Shown here one piece after another: positions 6,415 through 13,984 of a stretch of DNA of 17,393 nt. Within the stretch, counting starts at the first letter, position 1, and the number at the start of each line of letters is the position of its first letter. Under the pieces are notes generated by a model. The model saw only the letters and a list, made by a program, of their open reading frames with translations, did not search any database and had not been told where the DNA came from. The translations under genes were made by a program, and so were the position numbers. This stretch comes from JAQUGA01 sp964521105 (GTDB lineage: Bacteria; Bacteroidota; Bacteroidia; Bacteroidales; WCHB1-69): contig CAZFPO010000056.1 of NCBI GenBank assembly GCA_964521105.1, positions 1 through 17,393 on the forward strand, in the 5' to 3' direction.

Positions 6415-8637
6415 ATGAAAAAAATCAACATTTGGATTCCCAAATTATTGCTTTTAAATTTTATTGTATTAACCTCAAATCCAATTTTTTCTCAAATAAA
6501 TTTAACTACAACAACTCAAATAAACATGGTTTGTAATGGAGTGGGTTGTAACTACACCGGTCCTACAATTTTAATTAATGAAGTAATGCTTTGTCCAACA
6601 GTAAATGATGGTTCCATGTTTGGAACAGGACCAGGTTTTACATCGGGACAAAACGAAGGGGAGTGGATTGAATTATATAATCCCGACCAATGCAAAGCCA
6701 TTGATATTTCGTGTTATTTTTTAGGAAACAATGCAGCCGATGATGGTACTAACTATGGAGGCGGATATTGTTTGCCACCTAACACAATTATTCCTGCACG
6801 AGGTTTTTGTGTGGTTAGAGGAATAAATGCTCCTGCCGTTCCGGCTAATTTATTAGTTCAAAATGGTGGCAGAACAGTTGAGGTAATTGCCACAACTCCA
6901 CGTGTTTGTATTAGTGGAGGTTATCGTCTTTGGTTTCCAAATGCTGGAGGTTGGTTTGCATTTTACGACAGAAATGGAGTGCCGCAAGATGCTATTTCAT
7001 GGTCATCAACCACCAATTCGTGTATGACGTGTGCTCCTTGTAATGCAGGAAACTGTTCTTACAATGGTGGCTTGCCTTCTTATGATCAAATTCCTGCAAA
7101 TATTAAAACCTATATTTCCACCACAGGACCAACCGCAGGTCAAACATTTAGAAGATTTCCCGATGGTGGAAACTGGCAAATTACTACTCCATCAACTCCA
7201 ACTTATGGAACATGTAATGGAACGTGCATACCTGAACCAATAATTACATGTAATGGTTCAGCAACCGTTGTGCCTACTGATGGAGTTGCTCCATACAGCT
7301 TTATGTGGAGCGATGGAATGGCACAAACTACACCAACAGCTAACGGTTTATGTGCTGGTCAATATTGTGTTACTGTTACTGATGCCAACGGGCAAACTGC
7401 AACTACTTGTGTTACAATTATTAATTATATTCCCGAAGTATCTATGGGGCACCCAGATCCTGTGTGTTTAAATTTACCTGCTTTTACATGGCCCGACTTA
7501 TCGCCTACGGGTGGTGTTTTATCGGGAAATGGTATTTCTGGAACCAGTTTTAATCCCTTAACTGCTGGTTTAGGAACACATACAATTACATACCAATATA
7601 CTGATACTAATACGTGTACAAATTCTACACAAGCCGAAATTAGTGTTGGAAATATTAGTGGTACGGCTCAAGTTGATGTTCATGTCCTTTGTAATGGCGA
7701 AAGCACGGGCAAAGCAACGGCAATTGGTTCAAATGGAACCGAGCCATACTCGTATAGTTGGAGTACAACGCCAACTCAAACATCTGCAACGGCTATTAAT
7801 CTTTCTGCCGGAACATATACCGTTACCATTTCCGACTCATACGGTTGCTCTACAACAGCATCTGTTACAGTAAATCAATCAAGTGCGTTAAGCATTAATT
7901 TTTCAGCATTAAATGAAACGTGCGAACATTATTGTAATGGTCAGTTAACCGCTGGTGTTTTAGGTGGTATTCCGCCATATAGTTATTCGTGGTCAAATGG
8001 AAGTGCTACATCATCAAGCATTCAAAATTTATGTACAGGTAATTATTCCGTTACAGTTAGTGATTCGGCTAATTGTATGCTAAATGCTTCACAGTTAATA
8101 ATTACGGAAACATTTATAAATGCCTCTTTTGTTCATTCGCCTGATGTTGGTGTAGCTCCAGCAAATTTCACCTTTACTTCTACTAGCTCGGGAGCACAAA
8201 ATTATTTTTGGACGTTTGGTAATGGAAACACGGGAACCACTTCAACTTCGTCAACCGTATATCAAAACCCTGGAACATATTACGTTACATTAGTTGTAAA
8301 TTCGGGACCACCCAATTTTTGTGTCGATTCTATTTCCGATGAAATTATTGTTGTTGAACCGTCTGAAGTTACTATTCCAAATGTATTTACTCCAAACGGC
8401 GATGGTAGTAATGACTACTTTTTTGCTTTTTCCGAAGGATTAGAATTTGAAGAGATGATTATTTTTAATCGTTGGGGAAAAAAAATATTTGAATGGAATG
8501 CTGTGGGTGGAAAATGGGACGGGAAAAATTCAAATGGTGCCGAATCGGCTGACGGGGTTTACTATTATGTTTTTCACGGTCTTGGGTTCGATAAAGTAAT
8601 CTACGAACAACATGGAAGCATTACATTAATACGATAA
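6415..8637 (+). CDS. T9SS type B surface protein: lamin-tail, SprB-like repeats, PKD
   Basis: A 740-residue multidomain surface protein. A signal peptide (about 1-27, ending ...IFSQ) is followed by a lamin-tail-like domain (about 50-200: ILINEVM ... GEWIELYNPD ... CYFLGNN) and a cysteine cluster with spacing CxxCxxCxxxxC (203-214). Three SprB-like repeats follow (about 277-340, 424-490 and 501-565), each built on CNG...G..PYS(Y/F).WS...G.Y.VTV.D. An Ig-like segment with GGVLSGNGISG (about 340-420) lies between repeats one and two. After a PKD domain (570-650) comes the gliding-motility-type C-terminal domain (652-740: PNVFTPNGDGSND ... FNRWGKKIFEW ... WDGK), which is the type B sorting signal for type IX secretion. 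An in-frame ATG at 6322 would add 31 residues ahead of the signal peptide, so 6415 is chosen. The function is probably adhesion or surface coating, and no enzyme domain is seen. Confidence 0.9.
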   Translation: MKKINIWIPKLLLLNFIVLTSNPIFSQINLTTTTQINMVCNGVGCNYTGPTILINEVMLCPTVNDGSMFGTGPGFTSGQNEGEWIELYNPDQCKAIDISCYFLGNNAADDGTNYGGGYCLPPNTIIPARGFCVVRGINAPAVPANLLVQNGGRTVEVIATTPRVCISGGYRLWFPNAGGWFAFYDRNGVPQDAISWSSTTNSCMTCAPCNAGNCSYNGGLPSYDQIPANIKTYISTTGPTAGQTFRRFPDGGNWQITTPSTPTYGTCNGTCIPEPIITCNGSATVVPTDGVAPYSFMWSDGMAQTTPTANGLCAGQYCVTVTDANGQTATTCVTIINYIPEVSMGHPDPVCLNLPAFTWPDLSPTGGVLSGNGISGTSFNPLTAGLGTHTITYQYTDTNTCTNSTQAEISVGNISGTAQVDVHVLCNGESTGKATAIGSNGTEPYSYSWSTTPTQTSATAINLSAGTYTVTISDSYGCSTTASVTVNQSSALSINFSALNETCEHYCNGQLTAGVLGGIPPYSYSWSNGSATSSSIQNLCTGNYSVTVSDSANCMLNASQLIITETFINASFVHSPDVGVAPANFTFTSTSSGAQNYFWTFGNGNTGTTSTSSTVYQNPGTYYVTLVVNSGPPNFCVDSISDEIIVVEPSEVTIPNVFTPNGDGSNDYFFAFSEGLEFEEMIIFNRWGKKIFEWNAVGGKWDGKNSNGAESADGVYYYVFHGLGFDKVIYEQHGSITLIR

Positions 8638-8684
8638 TCGTATTCATATTAATTGGTAACTATTAAAATTTACTATTAATTAAT

Positions 8685-8692
8685 TACTTTTG
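8685..8692 (+). promoter_or_regulatory. Promoter -7 element for dprA
   Basis: TACTTTTG matches TAnnTTTG and lies 27 nt upstream of the dprA ATG (8720). No TTG is found at the ideal distance; the nearest upstream one is at 8653-8655, 29 nt away. Confidence 0.4.
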
Positions 8693-8719
8693 CATTAAAT
8701 TCTTGACAAAGCTATTTTA

Positions 8720-9805
8720 ATGTTACTATACCAAATTGCACTAACTCTTATTCCGAAAATTGGCGATAAATCGGCTCGCAAATTATTAAATCATTACCCT
8801 AATGCTCAAGATATTTTCTCGGCTTCATCACGCGATTTAAAAGAAATTGGTTTTACACAAACAGCAATTACTGCTATAAAAAATGCAGATGTATTAAAAG
8901 AAGCAGAAGATGAATTGAATTTTATTGAAAAACATAAGATAAAAACTCTTTTTTATTCCGACGAAAATTATCCACATCGTCTTCGATTTTGCGACGATGC
9001 CCCTGTTTTACTTTATTATCGTGGTGATGTAAACTTTGATCATACAAAAATAATTTCGGTTGTTGGAACTCGAATGGCTACAGAATACGGTAAATATATT
9101 TGTAAAAAAATAATTGAAGAGCTTTCTGCCGAAATTGATATCATTGTAGTGAGTGGGTTAGCACATGGTATTGATACACAGGCTCATACTGTTGCGGTTG
9201 AAAATAATATTCCAACCATTGGAGTGGTAGCACATGGTCTTGACACAATATATCCTAAAATTAATGCAAAATTAGCATCTAAAATGCTCGAAAATGGATC
9301 AGTATTAACCGAATTTAAATCAAAAACAATTCCCGATAGAGAAAATTTTCCAAAACGAAATAGAATTATTGCGGGTTTATGTGATGCAGTGCTAGTTGTT
9401 GAAGCAGCAAAAAAAGGAGGTGCGTTAATTACGGCTGACATTGCAAACTCATACGGAAGAGAAGTTTTTGCAGTTCCTGGCAGAGTGGGTGATACGTTTT
9501 CGGAAGGTTGTAATAATTTAATCTTTTCCAATAAGGCAATCCTTTCTCAATCTGCCGAAGATGTTTTGCTAGCTATGAATTGGAAACCCAAGAAAAAAAA
9601 GACCAAACAGCTTAAATTGTTTACCGACCTTGATGAAATGGAGTTGAAAATTGTCAATTATTTGCAAAAAAATAATCCTTCAGATATTGATTCCTTGATA
9701 CTTAATAATGATATCTCAGCCACTCAAGCTGCCTCAGTTTTGCTAAATTTAGAATTAAAAAATATTATTAATTGCCTTCCCGGTAAGCGTTATAGCTTAG
9801 CATAA
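8720..9805 (+). CDS. dprA: DNA-processing protein DprA
   Basis: A 361-residue DprA/Smf protein. It has an N-terminal helix-hairpin-helix/SAM-like region (about 1-70: LIPKIGDKSARKLLNH), then the Rossmann-type DprA core (about 80-285). Key motifs are VVGTRMATEYG (114-124), VVSGLAHGIDTQAH (143-156), the FPKRNRIIAGL stretch (210-220) and KKGGALITADIA (231-242). A lysine-rich linker (288-297) leads to a C-terminal winged-helix domain (about 303-361). DprA binds incoming single-stranded DNA and loads RecA during natural transformation, and it is also widespread in species not known to be competent. No other competence gene is nearby. The length and all core motifs are normal, so the gene appears intact. 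The ECF sigma gene follows 181 nt later with its own promoter. Confidence 0.95.
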   Translation: MLLYQIALTLIPKIGDKSARKLLNHYPNAQDIFSASSRDLKEIGFTQTAITAIKNADVLKEAEDELNFIEKHKIKTLFYSDENYPHRLRFCDDAPVLLYYRGDVNFDHTKIISVVGTRMATEYGKYICKKIIEELSAEIDIIVVSGLAHGIDTQAHTVAVENNIPTIGVVAHGLDTIYPKINAKLASKMLENGSVLTEFKSKTIPDRENFPKRNRIIAGLCDAVLVVEAAKKGGALITADIANSYGREVFAVPGRVGDTFSEGCNNLIFSNKAILSQSAEDVLLAMNWKPKKKKTKQLKLFTDLDEMELKIVNYLQKNNPSDIDSLILNNDISATQAASVLLNLELKNIINCLPGKRYSLA

Positions 9806-9825
9806 ACGTTTTTTTATGATAGATA

Positions 9826-9856
9826 AAATTGATACTTACATAGTAATTATCAATTT
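9826..9856. repeat. Inverted repeat at the sigma-gene promoter (operator candidate)
   Basis: AAATTGATA (9826-9834) and TATCAATTT (9848-9856) are perfect 9-bp inverted arms with a 13-nt spacer. The right arm overlaps the -33 TTG of the downstream promoter, which is where a regulator would act. It starts 21 nt after the dprA stop but has no T-run, so it is a poor terminator. Confidence 0.45.
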
Positions 9857-9885
9857 GACAAAGGCTTTTTCTGGTCGTATCTTTG
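9855..9885 (+). promoter_or_regulatory. Promoter of the ECF sigma gene
   Basis: TTG (9855-9857, within TTTGACA) and TATCTTTG (9878-9885), 20 nt apart, form one of the best matches to the Bacteroidota -33/-7 promoter in the window. The resulting leader is about 95-100 nt. A second, weaker candidate closer to the gene (TTGAC at 9940-9944, then TAACTTG at 9963-9969) could give a short leader. Confidence 0.6.
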
Positions 9886-9986
9886 TCTCGTTAACTTTAA
9901 AAAAAATCATAATTCAAAAATAATTTAACGTTCTTTATCTTGACTTTTGGTTTAAAATTTATTAACTTGCAAAAAAAAACAACGCC

Positions 9987-10493
9987 ATGACTGCAACAGA
10001 ATTTAATACTCAACTTTTAAATATAGAAAATCACCTTCAACATTTTGCTTTTTCATTAACTAGCAACGAAGATGATGCAAAAGATTTAGTACAAGATACC
10101 CTTTTAAAGGCAATCACTAATAAGGAAAAGTATGAAGATGATACCAATATTAAAGCGTGGACTTTTACTATCATGAAAAACACATTTATTAATAATTATC
10201 GTCGTAAAAGTAAAGCCAACACCATTATTGATACTACCGATGATCTTTTTTTTATAAATACTTCGTTTGACTCTCCTGTTAATATTGCTGAGTCTAAACA
10301 ATCAACTAAAGACATTGTTGGTGCCATTAAAAAACTTGAACCAGAACAACGTAAACCTTTCGAGATGCATGTTGCGGGTTATAAATATAAAGAAATTGCC
10401 GACCACATGGAACTTTCAATTGGTACAGTTAAAAGTCGAATTTTCTTTACTCGTAAGAAATTAATGGAACAACTGAAAGAATTTAATAATTAG
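9987..10493 (+). CDS. ECF (RpoE-type) RNA polymerase sigma factor
   Basis: A 168-residue extracytoplasmic-function sigma factor with only regions 2 and 4. Region 2 spans about 10-75 (SNEDDAKDLVQDTLLKAI ... IKAWTFTIMKNTFINNYRRK), and its conserved DAxDLVQ-like and WxxxIxxN patterns bind the core enzyme and the -10 DNA. Region 4 spans about 108-165 (LEPEQRKPFEMHVAGYKYKEIADHM, then SIGTVKSRIFFTRKKL), with the helix-turn-helix that reads the -35 element. There is no adjacent anti-sigma gene: purH lies convergently downstream. Activity may therefore be controlled by expression, or by a partner elsewhere. Close relatives without an anti-sigma gene are widespread in Bacteroidota. Whether this is the equivalent of P. 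gingivalis SigP, which is linked to T9SS expression, cannot be decided here. Confidence 0.93.
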   Translation: MTATEFNTQLLNIENHLQHFAFSLTSNEDDAKDLVQDTLLKAITNKEKYEDDTNIKAWTFTIMKNTFINNYRRKSKANTIIDTTDDLFFINTSFDSPVNIAESKQSTKDIVGAIKKLEPEQRKPFEMHVAGYKYKEIADHMELSIGTVKSRIFFTRKKLMEQLKEFNN

Positions 10494-10531
10494 TCCCTCC
10501 AAATAAACCCAATATATAGCTCAATAATCCC

Positions 10532-10569
10532 TGAGGCTTTATCTTCCCACGATAAAGCCTCATTTTTTT
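10532..10569 (+). terminator. Strong intrinsic terminator after the sigma gene
   Basis: TGAGGCTTTATC (10532-10543) pairs perfectly with GATAAAGCCTCA (10551-10562) around a 7-nt loop, and seven Ts follow (10563-10569). It ends the sigma transcript. It also lies just past the convergent purH stop. In that direction no T-run follows, so it would be a weaker stop for purH. Confidence 0.92.
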
Positions 10570-10572
10570 GTA

Positions 10573-12093
10573 TCAATGTTTAAAATGACGCTTCCCAGTA
10601 TGAATCATCGACATTTTATATTTGTTACACACAACAGTTGAATCATTATCTTTTAACGACCCTCCCGGTTGTACTATTGATGTAATGCCCGCTTTGTATG
10701 CAATTTCAACACAATCGGGAAAAGGAAAAAACGCATCTGAAGCCATTACTGCACCTTCTAGCGATAAACCAAAGGTGTGTGCCTTTTCAATAGCCTGTTT
10801 TAATGCATCAACACGAGATGTTTGTCCCATTCCGCTCGAAATCATTGCACCATCTTTGGCTAAAACAATAGCATTTGACTTTGTATGTTTCACTACTTTA
10901 TCGGCAAAAATTAAATCATTCATTTCTCTTTCAGTAGGAATTTTTTCTGTTACAACGTTAATGGTATTTTCTTTAAAACTCACATTATCTTTTTCCTGAA
11001 ATAAAAATCCATTTAAAATTGATCGAATTTGTGTTTTTGGTAAAGTAACATCTTTTAATTTTAAAATTATTCTATTTTTCTTTTTACAAAGAATCGTTAA
11101 CGCCTCCTCTGAGAAATCAGGAGCAATCAATATTTCAAAAAACAGGGAGTCAATTTTTAAGGCAGTATCTTCGTTAATTTTTCGATTTACGCAAATAATT
11201 CCACCATAAGCCGAAACTGGGTCAGAAGCAAGAGCAGTGTGCCAGGCTTCAATTATTGTGTTTCGAGATGCAATACCGCAAGCATTATTGTGTTTAATAA
11301 TTGCAACAGTAGGTTCCGAAAAATCATTTACTAAATGGATTGCCGCATCAATGTCTAATAAATTATTGTAAGAAACGTCTTTTCCGTTTAGCTTTTCAAA
11401 AACATCATCAATATTTCCATAAAAAACAGCATTTTGATGCGGATTTTCGCCATATCTTAACGAGGTACTTTGGTCAGAAGTAATTCTTAGGCTATCAATA
11501 CCCTGAGATGCATTAAAATAATTATAAATTACTGAATCGTAATGTGATGATACAGCAAAGGATTTCGCAGCAAAATATTTACGTTGTTCTATGGTAGTAA
11601 TTCCATTGTTGTGGTTTAAAATATTGTGTAAAGGCTCATATAATTCTTTTGAAGGAACGCAGAGTACATCATTAAAGTTTTTTGCTGCAGCCCGTATTAG
11701 TGAAATACCTCCAATATCAATTTTTTCAATGATATCCTTTTCAATTAAAGTTTGCTTAATGGTTTCTTCAAAAGGATATAAATCAACAATAACCAAGTCA
11801 ATCGAAGGTATTTGATAGTCAACTACTTGTTTAATGTCCTCGGTATTTTGTCGGCGATATAAAATTCCACCAAATACTTTTGGATGAAGGGTTTTTACTC
11901 TACCCCCCAAAATTGAAGGGTACCCTGTAAGTGATTCAATTGTTTTTACATCAATATTTAAGGAATGAATATAATCAAAGGTGCCTCCGGTTGAGTAAAT
12001 TTCAACACCTAATTTATCTAACATTTTAACAATAGGTTCAAGTCCATTTTTGTTGTAAACCGAAATTAAGGCACTTTTAATTTTTTTTGTCAT
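10573..12093 (-). CDS. purH: Bifunctional AICAR formyltransferase / IMP cyclohydrolase
   Basis: A 506-residue protein that catalyses the last two steps of IMP synthesis: formylation of AICAR with 10-formyl-THF, then ring closure. The N-terminal MGS-like cyclohydrolase domain (about 1-140) includes STGGT (34-38), GGRVKTLHPKVFGG (63-76) and IDIGGISLIRAAAKN (125-139). The C-terminal transformylase domain (about 200-506) includes LRYGENPHQ (212-220) and the catalytic Lys-His pair in KHNNACG (K267, H268). The C-terminal FPFPDCVE and IVQPGGSLKDNDS segments and the final TGKRHFKH are also conserved. It is a single-gene transcription unit, convergent with the sigma gene and divergent from an ABC permease. 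In many Bacteroidota purH precedes mreB, but that arrangement is not seen here. No purine riboswitch is visible in the short leader. Confidence 0.97.
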   Translation of the reverse strand: MTKKIKSALISVYNKNGLEPIVKMLDKLGVEIYSTGGTFDYIHSLNIDVKTIESLTGYPSILGGRVKTLHPKVFGGILYRRQNTEDIKQVVDYQIPSIDLVIVDLYPFEETIKQTLIEKDIIEKIDIGGISLIRAAAKNFNDVLCVPSKELYEPLHNILNHNNGITTIEQRKYFAAKSFAVSSHYDSVIYNYFNASQGIDSLRITSDQSTSLRYGENPHQNAVFYGNIDDVFEKLNGKDVSYNNLLDIDAAIHLVNDFSEPTVAIIKHNNACGIASRNTIIEAWHTALASDPVSAYGGIICVNRKINEDTALKIDSLFFEILIAPDFSEEALTILCKKKNRIILKLKDVTLPKTQIRSILNGFLFQEKDNVSFKENTINVVTEKIPTEREMNDLIFADKVVKHTKSNAIVLAKDGAMISSGMGQTSRVDALKQAIEKAHTFGLSLEGAVMASDAFFPFPDCVEIAYKAGITSIVQPGGSLKDNDSTVVCNKYKMSMIHTGKRHFKH

Positions 12094-12115
12094 AATTAAT
12101 TTGTTATTGGGATTG

Positions 12116-12123
12116 CAAACTTA
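12116..12123 (-). promoter_or_regulatory. Promoter -7 element of purH
   Basis: On the minus strand this reads TAAGTTTG, a perfect TAnnTTTG, 22 nt upstream of the purH ATG (12093). The leader would be about 20 nt. No TTG is seen at the expected -33 distance. Confidence 0.5.
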
Positions 12124-12138
12124 CAAAAAAACGCTTTT

Positions 12139-12146
12139 TATTTTTG
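12139..12146 (+). promoter_or_regulatory. Candidate -7 element for the MacB-like permease cluster
   Basis: TATTTTTG fits TAnnTTTG, with a TTG at 12113-12115 (23 nt upstream). The leader to the ATG at 12244 would be about 95 nt. It overlaps the left arm of an inverted repeat (12140-12162). An AT-rich background makes this uncertain. Confidence 0.35.
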
Positions 12147-12162
12147 TAGATTTTACAAAAAT
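12140..12162. repeat. 9-bp inverted repeat between purH and the permease gene
   Basis: ATTTTTGTA (12140-12148) and TACAAAAAT (12154-12162) are perfect inverted arms around a 5-nt spacer (GATTT). The repeat is upstream of both divergent genes and overlaps a candidate -7 element, so it could be an operator. As a hairpin it is AT-only except for one G-C pair. Confidence 0.45.
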
Positions 12163-12243
12163 GTTATGCCAATAAAAACAATTTTTAAAAAACCTTCTCC
12201 TTTCGCATTTTAATATTAATTTTATCACGTTAAAACTATTATA

Positions 12244-13488
12244 ATGTTTTTTAGATTAATTCGCGAAAGTTTTGAATTTGCCATTCAAGCAATTATTGTT
12301 AATAAGCTTCGTACTGTTCTTACACTATTAGGAATAACAATTGGCATTTTTTCGGTTATTTCGGTTTTTACTGTGGTTGATTCGCTTGAAAAAAAAATTC
12401 AAGACAGTGTTAAGGAACTAGGTAGTGATGTGGTTTATATTCAAAAGTGGCCTTGGGATTTTTCGATGGATTATCCATGGTGGAAATATTTAGACCGTCC
12501 TGTTGCAAAAACTCACGAAGCCGAAGAAGTGGCTAAACGTTCAAATTTAGCCGATGCCGTTACTTTTGTGATGTCAACATCAAAAAATGTTCAATACGAT
12601 GGAACAACTATTGAAAATACAAGTGTAATGGGGGTAACCCAAGATTTTGAAAAAACTTGGGCATTTACAATTGCCGAAGGGCGATACTTTAATCCTACTG
12701 AAATTGAAACGGGTAAAAACGTTGCCATAATTGGTCAAAATATTGTTGATGAACTTTTTAAATCGATAAACCCTATTGGAAAAACGATAAGAATTTGGGG
12801 TGCAAAAATTGAAGTAATCGGTGTTTTTAAAAAGAAAGGCGAGGATAGTTTTGGCGAAAGTACTGATAATACAGTGGTTTTGCCAGCTTATTTTGTTTCT
12901 AATTACGAAATAATTGATGCCGAATTAATGAATCCAATGATTATTGTAAAAGCAAAAGAAGGGATTTCAAATGAAGATTTAAGACAAGAACTAAAAGGAT
13001 TAATGCGTTCTATTCGTAAAGTTAAGCCATATAAGGAAGACAATTTTGCTATTAACGAACCAAGTATGATTAATAAAGGGTTTGAGCAACTTTTTTCAAT
13101 TTTGTCTGTTGCCGGCTGGTTTATTGGTATATTTTCATTGATTGTAGGTGGTTTTGGTATTGCAAATATTATGTTTGTTTCGGTTGTTGAACGTACTAAT
13201 CAAATTGGTATACAAAAAGCGCTGGGTGCTAAACGTTTTTTTATTTTATCACAGTTTTTAATCGAAGCTATTTTTTTATCGCTAATAGGTGGTACTTTTG
13301 GGCTTTTGCTAATTTTCTCGGGAACCCTGTTTAGTACTTATGTGCTCGATTTTTCGCTCGATTTATATTTATCAAACATACTATTGGGGTTGCTTGTTTC
13401 GTTTGTAATAGGTGTTATTTCAGGAATTATTCCTGCATATAAAGCATCTATCTTAGATCCCGTTGAAGCAATTAGACAAGGAGGATAA
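12244..13488 (+). CDS. MacB/FtsX-type ABC transporter permease (no ATPase nearby)
   Basis: A 414-residue permease. An N-terminal membrane helix (about 22-46, LRTVLTLLGITIGIFSVISVF) is followed by a MacB-type periplasmic core (about 50-275) and the FtsX domain with three helices (about 285-410). The FtsX domain contains VVERTNQIGIQKALGAKR and ends in IIPAYKASILDPVEAIRQ, the classic C-terminus of MacB-family permeases. Such permeases work with a separate MacB/LolD-like ATPase and often with an adaptor. Neither is encoded here, so the ATPase must be supplied in trans. It is the first of three tightly spaced rightward genes (2 nt to the next), whose other products are a secreted protein and a lipoprotein. 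The substrate is unknown. The start has no Shine-Dalgarno and follows an AT-rich leader. Confidence 0.9.
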   Translation: MFFRLIRESFEFAIQAIIVNKLRTVLTLLGITIGIFSVISVFTVVDSLEKKIQDSVKELGSDVVYIQKWPWDFSMDYPWWKYLDRPVAKTHEAEEVAKRSNLADAVTFVMSTSKNVQYDGTTIENTSVMGVTQDFEKTWAFTIAEGRYFNPTEIETGKNVAIIGQNIVDELFKSINPIGKTIRIWGAKIEVIGVFKKKGEDSFGESTDNTVVLPAYFVSNYEIIDAELMNPMIIVKAKEGISNEDLRQELKGLMRSIRKVKPYKEDNFAINEPSMINKGFEQLFSILSVAGWFIGIFSLIVGGFGIANIMFVSVVERTNQIGIQKALGAKRFFILSQFLIEAIFLSLIGGTFGLLLIFSGTLFSTYVLDFSLDLYLSNILLGLLVSFVIGVISGIIPAYKASILDPVEAIRQGG

Positions 13489-13490
13489 TT

Positions 13491-13967
13491 ATGTTTAAAA
13501 GGGTATTATTATATATTGGTTTTATCTTGGTTTTGCAAAATTTATTTTGCCAAGAATTAACACTTCTTGATGCAAATAAGCGAAAATGGGTGGCTGGTCA
13601 AAAAAACAGTGGGTATGGTTTTGATTATAAATTCCGTTTTAAAGTGGTAAAAAACTTAAAAAAGTTTGAGCTAAAAGGAGTTTGGATTGATTCTCTGTTT
13701 TATCAAGGAAATGTGTTTAAAGATTATACAGAGATTCCTTCAAAAACCAATGTGAAAAAAAATGACGAAATTTTAATAAAAGTTACAATAAGATATATTC
13801 CTAACGAAAAGGAAGAATATATTCCAAACAATATTAAACCATTCGAAAAGTTACCTTTTATAAAAGAAAAAAACTATGAAGCATTAATTTTTTATACCTA
13901 TAAAGGGCAAAAAAGATATCATATTATCTATTCTGTTGATACATTAACACCGATGTTTATGCCATAA
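13491..13967 (+). CDS. Small secreted protein of unknown function
   Basis: A 158-residue protein that I do not recognise. Residues 1-20 form a Sec signal peptide (MFKR, then a hydrophobic LLYIGFILVLQNLF core, with probable cleavage before QE). A cysteine at position 20 is not in a proper lipobox, because phenylalanine precedes it, so it is probably not a lipoprotein. The mature part (about 138 residues) is rich in lysine, tyrosine and alternating hydrophobics (YKFRFKVV, ILIKVTIRYI, YEALIFYTYKGQKRYHIIYSV), suggesting a compact beta-sandwich. No catalytic motif is evident. It starts 2 nt after the MacB-like permease stop and ends 17 nt before the DUF4837 lipoprotein gene, so it is cotranscribed with both. 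It may be a periplasmic partner of one of them. Confidence 0.8.
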   Translation: MFKRVLLYIGFILVLQNLFCQELTLLDANKRKWVAGQKNSGYGFDYKFRFKVVKNLKKFELKGVWIDSLFYQGNVFKDYTEIPSKTNVKKNDEILIKVTIRYIPNEKEEYIPNNIKPFEKLPFIKEKNYEALIFYTYKGQKRYHIIYSVDTLTPMFMP

Positions 13968-13984
13968 TTTAAATTTATAAAACT

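Noticed and set aside
7031..7873. Several plus-strand ORFs of 70-76 codons inside the surface protein gene
   Set aside because: Their compositions are rich in L, Q and M, as expected from frame-shifted repeat DNA. The main frame has clear repeated domains.
7240..8110. Possible tandem DNA repeat within the surface protein gene
   Set aside because: The repetition is at protein-domain level (SprB-like units) with diverged DNA, so no DNA repeat feature is supported.
9184..9531. Minus-strand 115-codon ORF antisense to dprA
   Set aside because: It covers the conserved DprA core and has no start signal or recognisable domain.
10622..10999. Plus-strand 125-codon ORF antisense to purH
   Set aside because: It mirrors the conserved C-terminal transformylase coding sequence. 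Long antisense frames of this kind are a codon-bias artefact.
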